Origin: Heliocidaris tuberculata
Taxonomy: Eukaryota; Echinodermata; Echinoidea; Camarodonta; Echinometridae
Assembly: GCA_025618425.1 (NCBI GenBank)
Contig: CM046842.1
Coordinates: 32,191,885-32,255,884, forward strand
Length of the DNA stretch: 64,000 bases
Direction of reading: 5' to 3'
Numbering within the stretch: position 1 is the stretch's first letter; the number at the start of each line of letters is the position of its first letter. The position numbers were made by a program, and so were the translations under genes. This document shows, one piece after another, positions 48,533 through 59,049 of this stretch. The notes under the pieces are model-generated. The model was not told the origin of the DNA. It saw only the letters and a program-made list of their open reading frames with translations, and did not search any database.

Positions 48533-51426
48533 AATGATGATTATGGTGGTGGTGATGATGATGATGATGATTATGATGATTAGGAATGATGATGAATGAT
48601 GATAATGATTATAATAATAGGCATTATGATGATAAAGAAAATGATGATCATTGAACGATAATGGTATGGTGATGATGGTAATGGTTATTATGACAATGAA
48701 TGATACTGATGATATATATCAAATAAAAAGGTAGAGATTATAATCATATCTTATGACTATGAATCTTTCTTACCAATAGACATATCTGTCATTGACTTCT
48801 ATGGCCAGCGGATGATTAGTTTCCTTGTAGTGTCTCAGAGCATGCTCTTCGTTGTAACGTCCACATGCAACATTGGTGCAACTCAGACACGCCTACAAAG
48901 AAACAAATTCAAATATTATCAACACTACCACAGTACCAGGGTGGTCCACAACCAAAAATTAAAACATGTCAATGTAAAATTGGAACTTGGAAGGAGTATG
49001 AATTGATGTGTCCCTTAAGGCAGGGGTCCAGGGCCAGTAAGTATGCCCTGGAAGCTCTTTAGAGGGATCTTAGATGCTCTCTGGTGCAATCTGAGAAGTA
49101 AGTAGAAACATTTTCAAACAAATTTTACAACTAATATTTCATGAAATATTTTTCTGGGGAATGATTATACACAGAACAGAGAACTTTGAACCTTTCATTG
49201 ATTTTCCGACCTGTTGCTGTTACATGTGAAAACCCTCTGTGGACCACCCTTATACTACACCGTACAAATATTTCACTGTCATTAGTCTACATTTACTAAG
49301 TCAATTTCTTATCATTTTGATGAACCAAAAACCTCATGGTATACACCGATTTTTATGCACTACATGATTAACTTTTCCCAATAAGCCAGTGTGTAATGGG
49401 CCAGTTCCTAATTAATTCATGGTACAAAGAGTGTGACCATGAATAACCCCAATTCGTACGCGCACATGCATCCGTTTTGGGTGGATACATGTACTTGTTT
49501 AACAACAAAAAACACATTGGTGTGCGTCATGGTATGCACTCTTTAACCCTTTCAGGACTAGAATTATTTAAGGGCTAAATTGATCACATTTTGCTCTTCA
49601 AATTGGCAACAATAATATTTTTCTTTTAGTGCTACAAGATTGTAATAAGTGGTAATGTCTTTGAAAACAATATACATGGTTAAAAGAATTGTCGAAAAGT
49701 TGGAAAAGTTGCCAATTTTGATAAAAAAACCATGATTTTGAACCTCTCAATGTGTTGCCAATTTAAGGATTTTAAAGTTTATTCTCCTTTTTAAAATTCC
49801 TGGGATCAATTGCAGTATGGTCATTTAACGAAAATGGACATAGTGCGTGCAGAAATTTTTGCTCTTTCTACTCATGTATCTGGTATATTTTTCAGGGCTC
49901 TGAATCAAAAGTTATTGAGTTAAACCACAAAATGTGGTCAATTGTCTTGAAAGGGTTAAAGGTCATGTAAAGTTTTGGTAAGCCCTCAAAAACTGTTCGT
50001 CAGATTTCTTCAATTTTTGTTGATAAATAGCAAGATACTAGCAATACTAAGACACTGTGAAGATTTCGCCTCCTAAAGTTTAATATTAAACAAATAAGAG
50101 GCAAAAATTAATTTATGTGCCGGGACAGGCAAGTAAAATCCCAACAAAGGCAGCATGTGCTATACACTGTAAACACACGTGTAAGCTACACACAGTGCAC
50201 ACACGCCGTCTCTATGCGAAGCCCCAAGATTGGTGTGCGGGGAGCTGTCGGGTGGAAGGGTCCTAGCATAATGGCAGTGATCAAGCATTCCTTACAGATA
50301 TTTACGCTAGTATTCACCAGAAATCATAGATGGAATACCCAATGATCTCTTACAGACATCTTTTGATACAAGGAGAACAACATGAGACTATATTTAACAT
50401 GTTTCTTTCCAATTTCATTTTTGCTACCAATACTGTACATGAGCTTTAACAGTGTATAGAGGTCATTTGTAATCGCTACAAATGACCTTTATCTGCACAT
50501 GCGCATGCTGTAATTACAAACTGGCTTATTGCTTCCAAACAGTTTCTTTCACAATTCGTCGTCATTTTTACCAACTGACGAATCTGTGCACGCTGCGCAG
50601 AAACGTCAATTGGCCGGAAACGCATTTATAGATTTAGGTGTACTTAGATAACAGAATTTGCTTTCGTTGCATAATTGCATGTATCGATATAGAAGAAAGC
50701 TTATGACTTTAATTTTGAATATCATCAGCGTTGTCACTACGGTGGTCGGCGCCGGTCGTAACCTTCCACAACTCGAAATTTCCGCCCGGCACTCAATGCA
50801 ATATCACACCCGCCCGCCCGGCACTAATTTCCCCACTGACAAAGAAAAAATACTACGATTTTGACCTACGAACATGCAATTGTGGTTTAAGCCAGTAATC
50901 TGACAGCACTCACAGCAGGTACATGTACAAAGTAAACCAAATAATGGAACAGTAGTTACAAAGCTTAATGCTGCAGCTACAGTACAGTGTGTATTATGTA
51001 GTATTTTTACTGTTTAACTATAACTTACAAGCCCTGAAAACCGACTAGTTTTTGTACCCCTGAACCCCCGTGACAAGGTGTCAAGCGATAAAATTTCCAC
51101 CACTAAAAAGTCCCTGGTAACAACCCTGATCATTATGTATATTAATACGGAATAAGGAAGCACTGGGCCATTCAAACACGATTCAACGGTTGGTAAAACC
51201 GTTTTCTCCAAAGCGCGTATTTGCGTGCGGGCATAGATTCGTCAGTTCGTAAAAACGACAACGAATTGTAAGCCCATGGCCAAAACTCAACTTCATCTTT
51301 AAGCCTTTATTGACTTACCCATACACTCTCTGTAGTCCCACACACTGAGCAATGCCATTCCGATGGGTCTAGTATAGAATGAGTCTGACCAACACAGAGC
51401 TTCCCTACATGGCGGCAGTGATCCAT
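37769..51426 (-). CDS. USP44: USP44/USP49-type ubiquitin hydrolase, complete (12 coding exons, 699 aa)
   Basis: Minus-strand exons: 51426-51319, 48892-48774, 48190-48017, 47370-46990, 46488-46338, 44917-44760, 44445-44296, 43564-43355, 41998-41765, 41110-40946, 39041-38995, 37971-37769. They sum to 2100 nt with every phase consistent. An in-frame TAA two codons before the ATG fixes the start. The N-terminal ZnF-UBP (about 4-80) keeps all expected ligands: C4, H6, C26, C29, C38, C41, C46, H53, H57, H63, C76, C79. The USP domain has the Cys box with C251 (GNTCYMNS), YAQQDAQEF (404-412), His box H622 (GSGHYTAY) and D640 (HCNDA). A glycine/serine-rich insert lies between the Cys box and QQD box. 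Vertebrate USP44 deubiquitinates CDC20-linked checkpoint complexes and H2B; USP49 acts on H2B. This is probably the pre-duplication orthologue of both, so the symbol is approximate. It is convergent with PLK1. Confidence 0.95.
38390..38652 (-). repeat. tRNA-derived SINE, inverse orientation, USP44 intron 11
   Basis: On the minus strand the head reads GTGGTCTAGTGGATAAGTC (A box) and GGGGTTCGAATCCCACC (perfect B box with stem), about 38652-38577. The tail carries TATATAGCGCTC and GGCGCTT, shared with 57245-57315. A frame across it is not a gene. Confidence 0.8.
38940..38967 (+). repeat. Poly-T run beside USP44 exon 11
   Basis: About 26 T, 28 bases downstream of the 47-base exon 11 in transcript orientation, where it is a poly-A stretch in intron 11. 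Confidence 0.9.
39668..39848. mobile_element. pogo/Tigger-type MITE in USP44 intron 10
   Basis: CAGGGGAACCTCATTATAAAG to AACAAGGTCCCACTG, flanked by TA. It forms the end of a long false frame continuing into the minisatellite. Confidence 0.75.
39955..40935 (+). repeat. 27-bp minisatellite (CATCACCAT-type) in USP44 intron 10
   Basis: About 330 bp of degenerate ATC repeats, then from about 40310 a homogenised array with unit CCCATCACCATCACC plus ATCACCACCACA (27 bp). Some units are 9 bases short (18 bp). It ends only about 10 bp from the exon 10 donor at 40945. Because the unit is a multiple of three without stops, both strands carry long false frames (343 and 411 codons). Confidence 0.93.
41333..41720 (-). 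mobile_element. Family B element, uninterrupted, USP44 intron 9
   Basis: GGAGGTTGAGTTCTGGGAAAG to GACCAGAACTCAACTTTATC, in inverse orientation to 44958. It gives the intact target sequence of the nested insertions. Confidence 0.75.
42023..42645. mobile_element. Family H element (GCATAC...GCCAAC ends) beside USP44 exon 9
   Basis: AGCATACTTGCCAACATTTGG to the complement of TGCATACATGCCAACCG. It begins about 25 bp from the exon 9 acceptor, within the polypyrimidine/branch-point zone of intron 8. Inside, a CCG/CCA triplet cluster (42098-42137) is bracketed by AGGGAGCTCCACC and its complement GGTGGGGCTCCCT. Confidence 0.65.
42650..42912. mobile_element. GTTATAAC-family MITE with nested family A MITE
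   Basis: AACCTCGTTATAAAGAACACTG before and GATATAACGAGGCTTACTG after the insertion at 42738-42894. Confidence 0.75.
42738..42894. mobile_element. Family A MITE (TTACCATTAATGGTAA subtype), CTG duplication
   Basis: Ends GGCCCTGTTGCATAAAAC and the complement of GGCCCCGTTGCATAAAAC, CTG on both sides (42735-42737, 42895-42897), central CAGCCAATCAAATTC. Arms carry ACCATTAATGGTAAC. Confidence 0.83.
42940..43042 (+). repeat. GAA/GGA polypurine tract
   Basis: About 100 bp of A/G-only sequence, with a second such patch at 43140-43230. Frames across it are Lys/Glu or Ser/Phe rich artefacts. Confidence 0.85.
43030..43095 (-). pseudogene. Decayed copy of the 5' half of USP44 exon 9 in intron 8
   Basis: On the minus strand it encodes [20 protein letters not shown], against [20 protein letters not shown] in exon 9. 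Similarity extends into the intron on the 5' side (TTATC before the exon). The acceptor AG is TG in the copy, and homology stops where the purine tract begins, so it cannot substitute for exon 9. Confidence 0.85.
44958..45322 (+). mobile_element. Family B element, complete and uninterrupted
   Basis: AAGTTGAGTTCTGGTCATGAG to CCAGAACTCAACCTTCCC, with TTCGGCCCGAACATTTCAGC inside. About 15-bp inverted ends. USP44 intron 5. Confidence 0.75.
45531..45928 (+). repeat. Recent tandem duplication, about 194-bp unit
   Basis: Unit starts at 45531 and 45725 (GTCYGTTTCTAATATC). The copies differ at only a few sites and by a 9-base insertion (GGAACAACC) in the second. USP44 intron 5, non-coding. Confidence 0.88.
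46107..46150 (+). repeat. Run of 44 consecutive G
   Basis: Uninterrupted homopolymer in USP44 intron 5, directly beside a family A MITE. Length may be affected by sequencing error. Confidence 0.85.
46155..46307. mobile_element. Family A MITE (AACTTGTAATCAATAAC subtype)
   Basis: GGTCCCTGTTTCATAAAAC to the complement of GGGCCCTGTTTCATAAAAC with central CAGCCAATCAGAG and TAGCTTATAAC. It ends about 30 bp from the exon 5 donor at 46338. Confidence 0.78.
47480..48003 (+). repeat. Long (CT)n tract ending in (CA)n, USP44 intron 3
   Basis: About 470 bp of CTCTCT/CTGTCT pyrimidine repeat followed by (CA)13 or so. The (CA)n ends about 13 bp from the exon 3 donor at 48016. In the transcript, intron 3 opens with (TG)n then (AG)n. 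A 199-codon frame here is Ser/Leu/Pro artefact. Confidence 0.93.
48400..48740 (+). repeat. (GAT)n trinucleotide tract, USP44 intron 2
   Basis: About 70 bp of perfect GAT plus degenerate GATGGT and AATGAT on both sides; abuts exon 2 within about 35 bp. Confidence 0.9.
49547..49955. mobile_element. Family C element, TTAA duplication
   Basis: CCCTTTCAGGAC to GTCTTGAAAGGG between TTAA at 49543-49546 and 49956-49959. Confidence 0.82.
49960..50445. mobile_element. Family E element, TTAA-flanked
   Basis: AGGTCATGTAAAGTTTTGG to ACATGAGCT, between TTAA at 49956-49959 and 50446-50449. Ends AGGTCATG and CATGAGCT are short inverted repeats. Confidence 0.72.
50530..51305 (-). mobile_element. Family B element split by a 707-bp insertion
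   Basis: TTCCAAACAGTTTCTTTCAC before and GCCCATGGCCAAAACTCAAC after are the inverse of the family B left end. Its edge lies about 15 bp from the USP44 exon 1 donor. Confidence 0.65.
50557..51263. mobile_element. 707-bp inverted-repeat element with AATT target duplication
   Basis: Ends CGTCGTCATTTTTACCAACT and the complement of CGTTGTCGTTTTTACGAACT, continuing GACGAATCTRTGC. AATT at 50553-50556 and 51264-51267. No transposase frame seen. Confidence 0.72.
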
Positions 51427-52384
51427 AGCTTACTTCCTTCACGCTGCAACTTTTCTCCAAATTAACTCCGAAGAAAGACTTGTCCTCAGACCTCTTAAGC
51501 TACACCAATGTCCCTCATGATCTTGTTAGTTTCTTAAAGTCATATGAGCATCCAGTTTAACACAAATTCTAAAGTGACGATGTCAAATTTAAATGAAACT
51601 TTGCTATAAACTTGACATGTCTGCATCAAAGAGTGCAGTGTGGAATTTGCAGTTCTGTCGTATCCTTCTCATTAGGGAAATGAGCTGGATATTTAATGTC
51701 CTACTTGTGACAAAACAAATGCATTTGACAAGTATTTTTCCTCACACAGAATTACAATGAAACAAAAAAAGAGAATCCTCAGCAAGAGAAATATCATTCC
51801 AAGGTGAAGGTCACCCACAAGGTCGATGTATCTCTAGAAATGTTTGGTTACAGACGAGGTTAGAAATTTATCTATTGATGTCTTGAAGCACTTCTTAAGA
51901 GTCTTCTCCAGAACAATGGTTGTCAGGTTTCAGCAGCTAGATGACAGTTAATCCTGAATGGGAAGCAAGAAAAAGGTTCAAATAACAGGGTTATCAAATA
52001 AGCACTGATCACAGAGATGGAAAATAAACCGTCTTCCTACCATTGGCCTACAGGTCTCTATAAGACAAAGTTTTCAAAACAGCCCGTAAATTCGGATGTG
52101 GGGAAAAGCAAACCTCTGTAGCTGGAACGATTTGACAGAAAAGAAGCTAATAAGGGGCTATTTCACCATTATGCTTGGGATTCACTTGAGAATCATCCTA
52201 AGTCCCAAGCAAAGTAGATCTACAAGTACAATGTACCCCAACGTTGTAAGTCTGTACAAGTTGACAGGTTGGTTGTCTGGACAAGTAACTTTTAAAAAGT
52301 AAATCAAACAACTTGAAAAGTTGAAAAGTTTTATGGTTTATTTTACCTGACTCCTAAGAAAGAATGTGTACGCTTGTACATGTA
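51427..52384. other. USP44 upstream region, no further coding exon seen
   Basis: Presumed 5' UTR and promoter side of USP44. No clear CpG island, CCAAT pair or TATA box beside the start codon. 5' non-coding exons may lie here or further right. Confidence 0.4.
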
Positions 52385-52545
52385 AGTAAGTAACCAAGGG
52401 ACCGACGGCTTTAAGTCCTCTCTGAGGGGCTTGGTAATGAGGATTAATGCCTTACCAAAGGGCACTAGCGCATCCATTTGGTTTCGAACCCGGGTCCTCC
52501 AGTTACGAGATCACTGCTCTACCACTGATCCATCGCGCCTCCTGA
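52385..52545 (-). repeat. tRNA-derived SINE, inverse orientation
   Basis: On the minus strand: GATGGATCAGTGGTAGAGCA (A box) and CCCGGGTTCGAAACC (B box), followed by a short body ending TACTTAC. The best preserved SINE head in the window. Confidence 0.8.
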
Positions 52546-52624
52546 ACTGATCAGGCAAAACTAACTTTCTTTTACAAAATAGGTTGACAATTGTACAAAT
52601 TACATATACTGTGTATTATGTTAT

Positions 52625-53265
52625 GTGATGCATAATTTATTTGTAAAATCCAACAGCAAAATTGACAGGTTAATTTTTGTTAAGTGTCTGGACGTGTACA
52701 TGTACACAAACACCCATCATATAGACATGCAGCATTATAAGTTTAGCTTGTTTGTGAAATCTCCTGGTATTTGGCAAATAAGTGGGCTAATTCGCTGGTA
52801 TGATGGGGGATTGTATGTCCAGACACACAACAAAAGAAATTAACCTGTCAATTTTGCCGTCTGATTTTACAAAAAATATGCATCAAGTAACACTAAAATT
52901 AGTATGCATTCATACATGTATAATTGTTAGCCTATCTTGTAAAAGATTTATGACAATTTACATGAAAAATTGTTCAATTTCTGGTTTAAAAGTGACCTGT
53001 CCGGACTCTGTCTATATTTATTTATCTGTGCAAAGAATTTAAGGTAGGATGGGGGGGTCGTGTATTTGGACACTTAAAAAATTAACTGGTCATCATTTTG
53101 CCATTGAATTTTACGAAAAGTATGCATCGAGTTACACGAACATTGATCAGCGAATATTTGCAATTCATACAATTGCCAACCTATCCTGTTAAAGATTTTT
53201 GACAATATGCATAAAAACAATTTTAGAGTGACCTGTCCGGATAAACAACCTGTCCGGAAACACAA
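52625..53265. repeat. Cluster of repeats with TGTCYGGACA motifs
   Basis: Two direct copies of about 210 bp (52806-53005 and 53050-53262) share TTAACCTGTCAATTTTGCC-type, ATGCATCRAGTWACAC and GTGACCTGTCCGGA blocks. An inverted copy of the left part lies at 52655-52697. 53266-54557 shows nothing recognised. Confidence 0.65.
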
Positions 53266-54565
53266 CATCTGGGTATAGTCTATAGATCTATAATCCTTGA
53301 AGAAAACAATATTTTAGAAAAGAGATGAACTTCAGCAAATTAATTACGGTTGCTAAATAAGAAGGCAGAAGAGAAAGACAGGAAGGAGGCAACTGACCAA
53401 TTGCAAACATGTAAGGACAGGTTGTTTTTTTTGTTTTTGTTGTTTTTTTTCCAGAAATAGAAACTATACTAGTCATGATAGTAGTAAGGACCCTCTTTTC
53501 TCTAAAAAAGTACAACTCTAACCATGCTAACTTAAGGAATTTAAAATGTTACTGTTAGAGAAATAGGTGTAGATCTATAGTATCTAAAGTTAGTCTGGAT
53601 CTAACTGTAAGACCCTCTCAGAAATTGAAAATTAATTAGTGAATTGTTGATTGTGCTTGCTGCACTGCACTCTGTCTGACTCTCTCACTCAGTCTCAGCA
53701 GCAGGGCATGCAGGCTGCACAAACTTTTTCATTTTTGCCACTCAATAATTTCTCAACGCAAAAGAAACTTTGTGAATCTGGACCACTCATGAAAATCACT
53801 AGATCCAGACTTTCATTTTCAAGCAAATTAAATTTCCTGTATTTAGAAACACACAAATAGAATTAACTTTAGCAAGTGAGATCAAGAGAATAGCCACTTG
53901 TTTAGTTGATCCCTGTACGCACTGTTCAGTCCCACATACTGCGAATGGGAACGAAAACAACATCACAACTGCCAATAATTTTTCACACTACAATATCATC
54001 ATTGATTCTCCATTGTTTTAATCATACCACACTCCGTTTCATCATTCACGGAAATCTCCAAAAAAATTCATTATTCAACAAGAAATGACTTGTAACACTT
54101 ACCCCAAAATTTCCAACAGTTCTACTTTTAACACATCAGAAAACAACCGCGCCATGTTAGTACGTACGTTGATGACAGTTAATAAAGCCATCAGGTGTGG
54201 ATTTATAATTTCGACAATGCTTACGATTCCTACACATGTACGGGCCATAGAACGTCAATGCTAGTACAATTGAGTCAATCTGAACCCTGCGGCAAGTGTT
54301 ACTATCCCATGATGCATTGAGTTGCGATCGATCTGTATTATTGACAAAGGGATCGTCTTGAAATTTTATAAAAAAGTTATCTTTATACTGATGCTTTATA
54401 CTATATAACCCAACACAAGAGGGATTACAAATTTCGTATTTTTTTCTAATAATAACTAAAAAGACTGTAAAATTGAAGTTATGTATTTTGTATATTATAT
54501 ATTTATATTGTATTTTGTAACAGAGACAGATCTAGGGTTTATTTTACTTAGTTTGCTGTCCAGGT

Positions 54566-54744
54566 CACTAGCGTACCCCCCCCCCCCCCCCGACAACTTT
54601 TGACAGAAAAGAAAAAAAAAATTATCCCCCTTTTTAAGTTTTTTGTGTTTTTTTTGCCTGTCGGAAAAATTCTGGACCCCATAAAATCTGATACCCCCCC
54701 CCCCACTGAGCAACTTTTGGAGCGGTGGGGATTTTTTTGTTTCC

Positions 54745-54778
<34 letters not shown>

Positions 54779-54942
54779 ACTGAGTGACTTTTGGAGGGCT
54801 GGCGAGACAAAAAAAATACGGATCTACCTTTTCGAACGTAAACCTTTTTTTTGCTTGTCAGAGAATTATGGAGGAAGTTCCTCCCCCCCCCCCACTGAAC
54901 GAATTTTTGAGGGCTGCCGAAAAAAAAAAAATTGTCGCGTCT

Positions 54943-54974
<32 letters not shown>

Positions 54975-55092
54975 CCACTGAGCTAGTTTTGGAGGGCCCC
55001 AAGAAGAAAAAAAATACTGGTCTCCCTCCATGCAGAATTTGACTGTTGTCAAAATTTGCCCCCCGTGTAAAAAAATCCTGGATACGCCACTA
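54566..55092. mobile_element. hAT-type poly-C MITE with exact 8-bp duplication
   Basis: Identical flanks GTCCAGGT at 54558-54565 and 55093-55100. Ends CACTAGCGTA and the complement of TAGTGGCGTA. The interior is built from tandem blocks (ACTGAGYGACTTTTGGAGGG) separated by C runs up to about 35 bases and A runs. Frames inside are homopolymer artefacts. Confidence 0.8.
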
Positions 55093-55099
55093 GTCCAGG

Positions 55100-55109
55100 T
55101 CTAGAACAA

Positions 55110-55152
<43 letters not shown>

Positions 55153-55440
55153 AAATATGGCGAGAGAGAGAGAGAGAGAGGGGGGAAGTAGGCCTACGGG
55201 GGGGCACAATTCCATTTTTTTTTTTTTTAAACAAGCAATTAAAAAAAAACGAAAAAGACCTATAGCAAAGGAAAAAAACAAAAATACCCCTCCCCCCAAA
55301 AAAAACAAAAAAACAAACAAACAACAACAACAACGAAAAGTCTTAACTATCAAGTTCACAAATACATCCACAGCTATGACTGCGATTTTGCTATTAGGTT
55401 TCATTTTTACTTTTTTTTTTTTTTTTGGACCACTTTTTTG
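55100..55440 (+). repeat. Low-complexity AAC, GA, T and A tracts
   Basis: (AAC)n, (GA)n, poly-T, poly-A and poly-C in succession. No gene. Confidence 0.85.
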
Positions 55441-58310
55441 ACCACTGTATAAATATTATGAGGAATTATTCATTTTTGAAAACAAAACCGTCGGAATATA
55501 GATTAAAAATTACAAAACGCTCATCAGTTCATCCATTATTTTTTTGAATGGGCATATGCCTTAAATCAGCTTTACTACAGTGACTCTTGAGCAAGTTATT
55601 TTAAAGTGATATATAATACCTATAACATTCCTAGCACTTATTTAGACAACTATCAAAAAATATGTTGATTTTAGCACAATATAGAGTTTTGTCTTAAGTT
55701 CTCCCCGACTCTCCCAGTTCACCGCTATCACTGCCCCAGTTCACCTCGGGGTTGTTCCACTTCACCCCGTTCACTCATTTTAAATGAAGTTATTTTGCAT
55801 AAAAACTAAAAATATCGGGATGGTGTCAAATACCTTGTTTTGTAGCCTAGTATTGATATTAGGTATATCATATAAAAATGGAGGGACTACAGTACATGTT
55901 GTAGAAGTTATACAGCAAATAGTGCCTAATTACAATTCTTGTCCCACTTCACTCCGCCCCCCCCCCCCAACCCAACCCAAAAGCTTTAAAGAATATAGGC
56001 CACTGATCACGAAGCCTATTAAATTTGGAGTTCCTTTATTTCATAGTAGATAATACTAAATTACTAATTAGTCTGAGCTGGCCGGCATATATCTCAAATT
56101 ATATACACCTGACTGATAGCTACCCTGGAAACCCGCTCCCCGGCCTGGCCCCCAAACCGAAATGAATATTGATCATAGAAATACCCACTTAGTCATTGAT
56201 CGTCATTTACAAATATTTGACATCCGTTCACCCCCCCCCCCTCCTTCGGGCCACCCCCACCATCCCACCGACTCCATAAAGAGTTCTCCGATAATTATTT
56301 GACAAAAATATCTTACCATTCCCCCCCCCCCCCCCTCTCCCAACATTAGATCCCGAGTGGAACATAATTTGGGAGGGGGGGGGGGGAATCCCGGCCCACG
56401 ATATCTAAAGCTCAGAATCAGTATAATGGGAGGGGGAGCAGGCCAGCAGGGGGGGGGGGTATAGGGGCAAACATAAGATCCTCATTTTTACCGGGAATAA
56501 GTTTGCAACATAAAAATATTTTCATTTTGTTTAGGTACACGAGTTCTGTTCCATCTTCAAAGTGAAAAAAACCATGATAATTTGAGTAATCTTTAAGCTA
56601 GAATTTTCCTGGTATGACTCAGTTTTTCCTAAATTTCATTTCTTATTCTTTGTCCTACTTTTATTTGTCTCTGATTTATCTGTTTCTTCTGAAAGAAGGG
56701 ATAACAATAAATCTATTTCAAGTATTGCCGATAAAAGAGCCATTTCTTCTGAAATTATTTGAGCTGCAAGCAAGATGTTGGGAGGGAGTGTGGGCAGGGG
56801 CGTCGCTAGAACATTTAGAAAGGGGGGGGGTCCAAATTTGCCGATAAAAATGCTGCACCCTAATCTCCCCCCCCCCCCCTAAATTAATAATAGATGAAAA
56901 TCACAGATGTAGAAATTTTGATCACATGCCCATTTTCGCAAGGAGGGGGCTGACGCCTTTTGCCCGAATATCAACTTTTCAATTTCTAAATTTTTGAGAG
57001 CTAGCGAAGCGAGTGACAAAAATTTGTAAATTTTTTCGTAGAGAAAAATGTTCAGAAGTTATATACAGAAGTTACATAATTATTATCTGGGAACCTCGCT
57101 GCCCAAATAATTATGTGGATATTCTGGCACCTCACTCGCTGCCCGAATATGAAGTGGTTGCCCGAATATCGGAACTTTGAAAATCCTCTCCCCCCCCCTT
57201 TTTTTTTTCTTTCTTTTTCTTCTCCTTTCTCTTATCTCCTTTCCCTTTAATAATGATAACAATAATGTATTTATATAGCGCATTTTCCATATTATGTTCA
57301 AATGCGCTTTACATTGTTATTAACGGAGCTTTGAGAAGCTTTTTGAAGACATCTAGAAATTGTTGGTTACGGAGAATTTCCTCTTTCCTCTCCCTTCCCC
57401 CTCCTTTTCTTTTTTTTTTTTTTTTTTGCCGACACCTCTGTCGGACAGAGGTGGCGTATTTTCAGACAGCAATTTTGAGGATGGGGGGGGGGGGGGGGGT
57501 GGGTGACTCCCTCACCCCTCTACCGACGCCGCTGAGTGTGGGCCTCTTAATAATATCGTATCAAGGACTTGATTCAGCCTTGGGGTGGGGCAGGGGCGCT
57601 AATGGATTCTTACTCTTAATTTTGATTGGCAGCCTGCGCCTACTGCATGCCTTTTTTTTACCCGCCCTGCCTTCGATCCACCGGTTTATATGCAGTTTGT
57701 GTTCCCCGCCCCCCCCCCCACTTGGCATTAAAAAAACGGAGGTGGGGGAGGGGCGTCACCTTAATAAATGAGTAGACCTATACTGACTGACTGACTGGAT
57801 CCAGGGCCAAAAAAATGAGATGGGGGGGGGGGGGAGGGGTTGGGCATAACAGCCCGAGAGGTGCCCCAATAGGGGCGCTCAGGGATTTGGGTGGGGGAAG
57901 GAGTAGTCTGCAAGTGCAGACCCTAATTTGATACTTTATCAGAAAATCATTGTGTCTTGAGAGAAGCCTAACCCAGCTACCTACTGGTCGTGTCAATATC
58001 AGGAGCAGCTATTGTACAGGGCCTATAGTAGTCTCACAGTGCAGACACTCTTTTACGACTGACCAGGGTTTGTGCCTGGAAACAAGGGAAGGGGGGGGGG
58101 GCTGGAAAGGGTGAGGTATTGTGTTGGGATGTGCGTGGTGTCTATCTTTTCTCTCTCTCTCTCATATTTCATTTTTCATTTTCATTTTCTTTCTTTCTCC
58201 TTATTTTTTATGAATTTTTCTTTCAGTGAAAAAACCCCCCGCATACATGTGAAAGGAACATTTACTTAGTATGTTTTAAAAATAATGTCGTGATCATCAT
58301 CCATCACCGT
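55441..58310. other. Homopolymer-rich transposon debris, no gene
   Basis: Many G or C runs of 9-19 bases. Fragments resemble hAT-type ends, such as CAGGGGCGTCGCTAGAA (about 56796), CCGACGCCGCTGAGTG (57523) and CAGGGGCGCTAATGG (57590). A SINE tail lies at 57245-57315. Confidence 0.6.
57245..57315 (+). repeat. SINE tail fragment
   Basis: TTTATATAGCGCATTTTCC and AATGCGCTTTACATTG, the same tail type as the SINE at 38390. Confidence 0.6.
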
Positions 58311-59049
58311 CCTTTAAAGGGAAACCAACCTTAATGGTAATTTGTTTTGAAAGAAAGCAGAAAATCAGAGGAGCAATTGGTGAAATTTTAAAGAAATCAG
58401 ACAAGCAATAATGGCTGAAACGGTAATGTCACTGTGACGTGATCTACTAGCGGCTGCAAACTCTCCCATTTGCTCCGGCCAATACACAAAATAACTAAAA
58501 AGTCATTTATTTAAAATGCATCACCCAGTAGGATTTTTTTTTTTAGAGGACTTAAAACAATACGCTTTCACCAATATATTTCGAGTAAAACCCCGAGGGG
58601 AAGGGAGCTTAAGAAAAACCGACAAATTAACATTTTAGTGTACAACAAACGGGAGGGTTGACCGTGAATATGTCACCATCCGATTTCATTCAAACTTTCA
58701 TCATGTTTCTCTTATTTTTCTGCCTTTACACAAATCAAGTTATTGCAAGTTTGTTGTCATGATTTGTGTTTCATGTTACTTAAAATTGTGAATGTTTTAA
58801 TTAAACACAAACAAACAAAATATTGTCATTATTCTCTGTTTTCTGCCAGCAACTATCTTTCTTGTTCTCATTTTTCCCCCGCCTCTTTCTATCTTTTGTC
58901 TTGTCTTCCTCTTTCTCATTCAATACCTATCTCTCGCCTCTATTTCCCTGTACCCACCCCCCTTCTCTCTCTCTCTCTCTCCCTCTCAAGCATCTCTCCA
59001 TATAAGTATATGACATTGTATGAAGTGGTCTAACTTACCGGTAGGCCAG
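58311..59049. other. Unassigned repeat-like sequence with a short CT tract
   Basis: Begins CTTTAAAGGGAAACCAACC. The block AAGCAGAAAA also occurs at 17100 and 13185, hinting at another old dispersed family. A (CT)n patch lies at 58965-58985. No gene. Confidence 0.35.

Larger units (their letters stand above)
49445..50530. mobile_element. Family D repeat carrying families C and E back to back, USP44 intron 1
   Basis: CCCCAATTCGTACGCGCACATG and ACATTGGTGTGCGTCATGG before, CAGTGTATAGAGGTCATTTG after. Between: C at 49547-49955 and E at 49960-50445, separated by one shared TTAA. Confidence 0.75.

Noticed and set aside
54495..55052. Frames with poly-Pro or poly-Gly
   Set aside because: Products of C/G homopolymers inside a hAT-type MITE.
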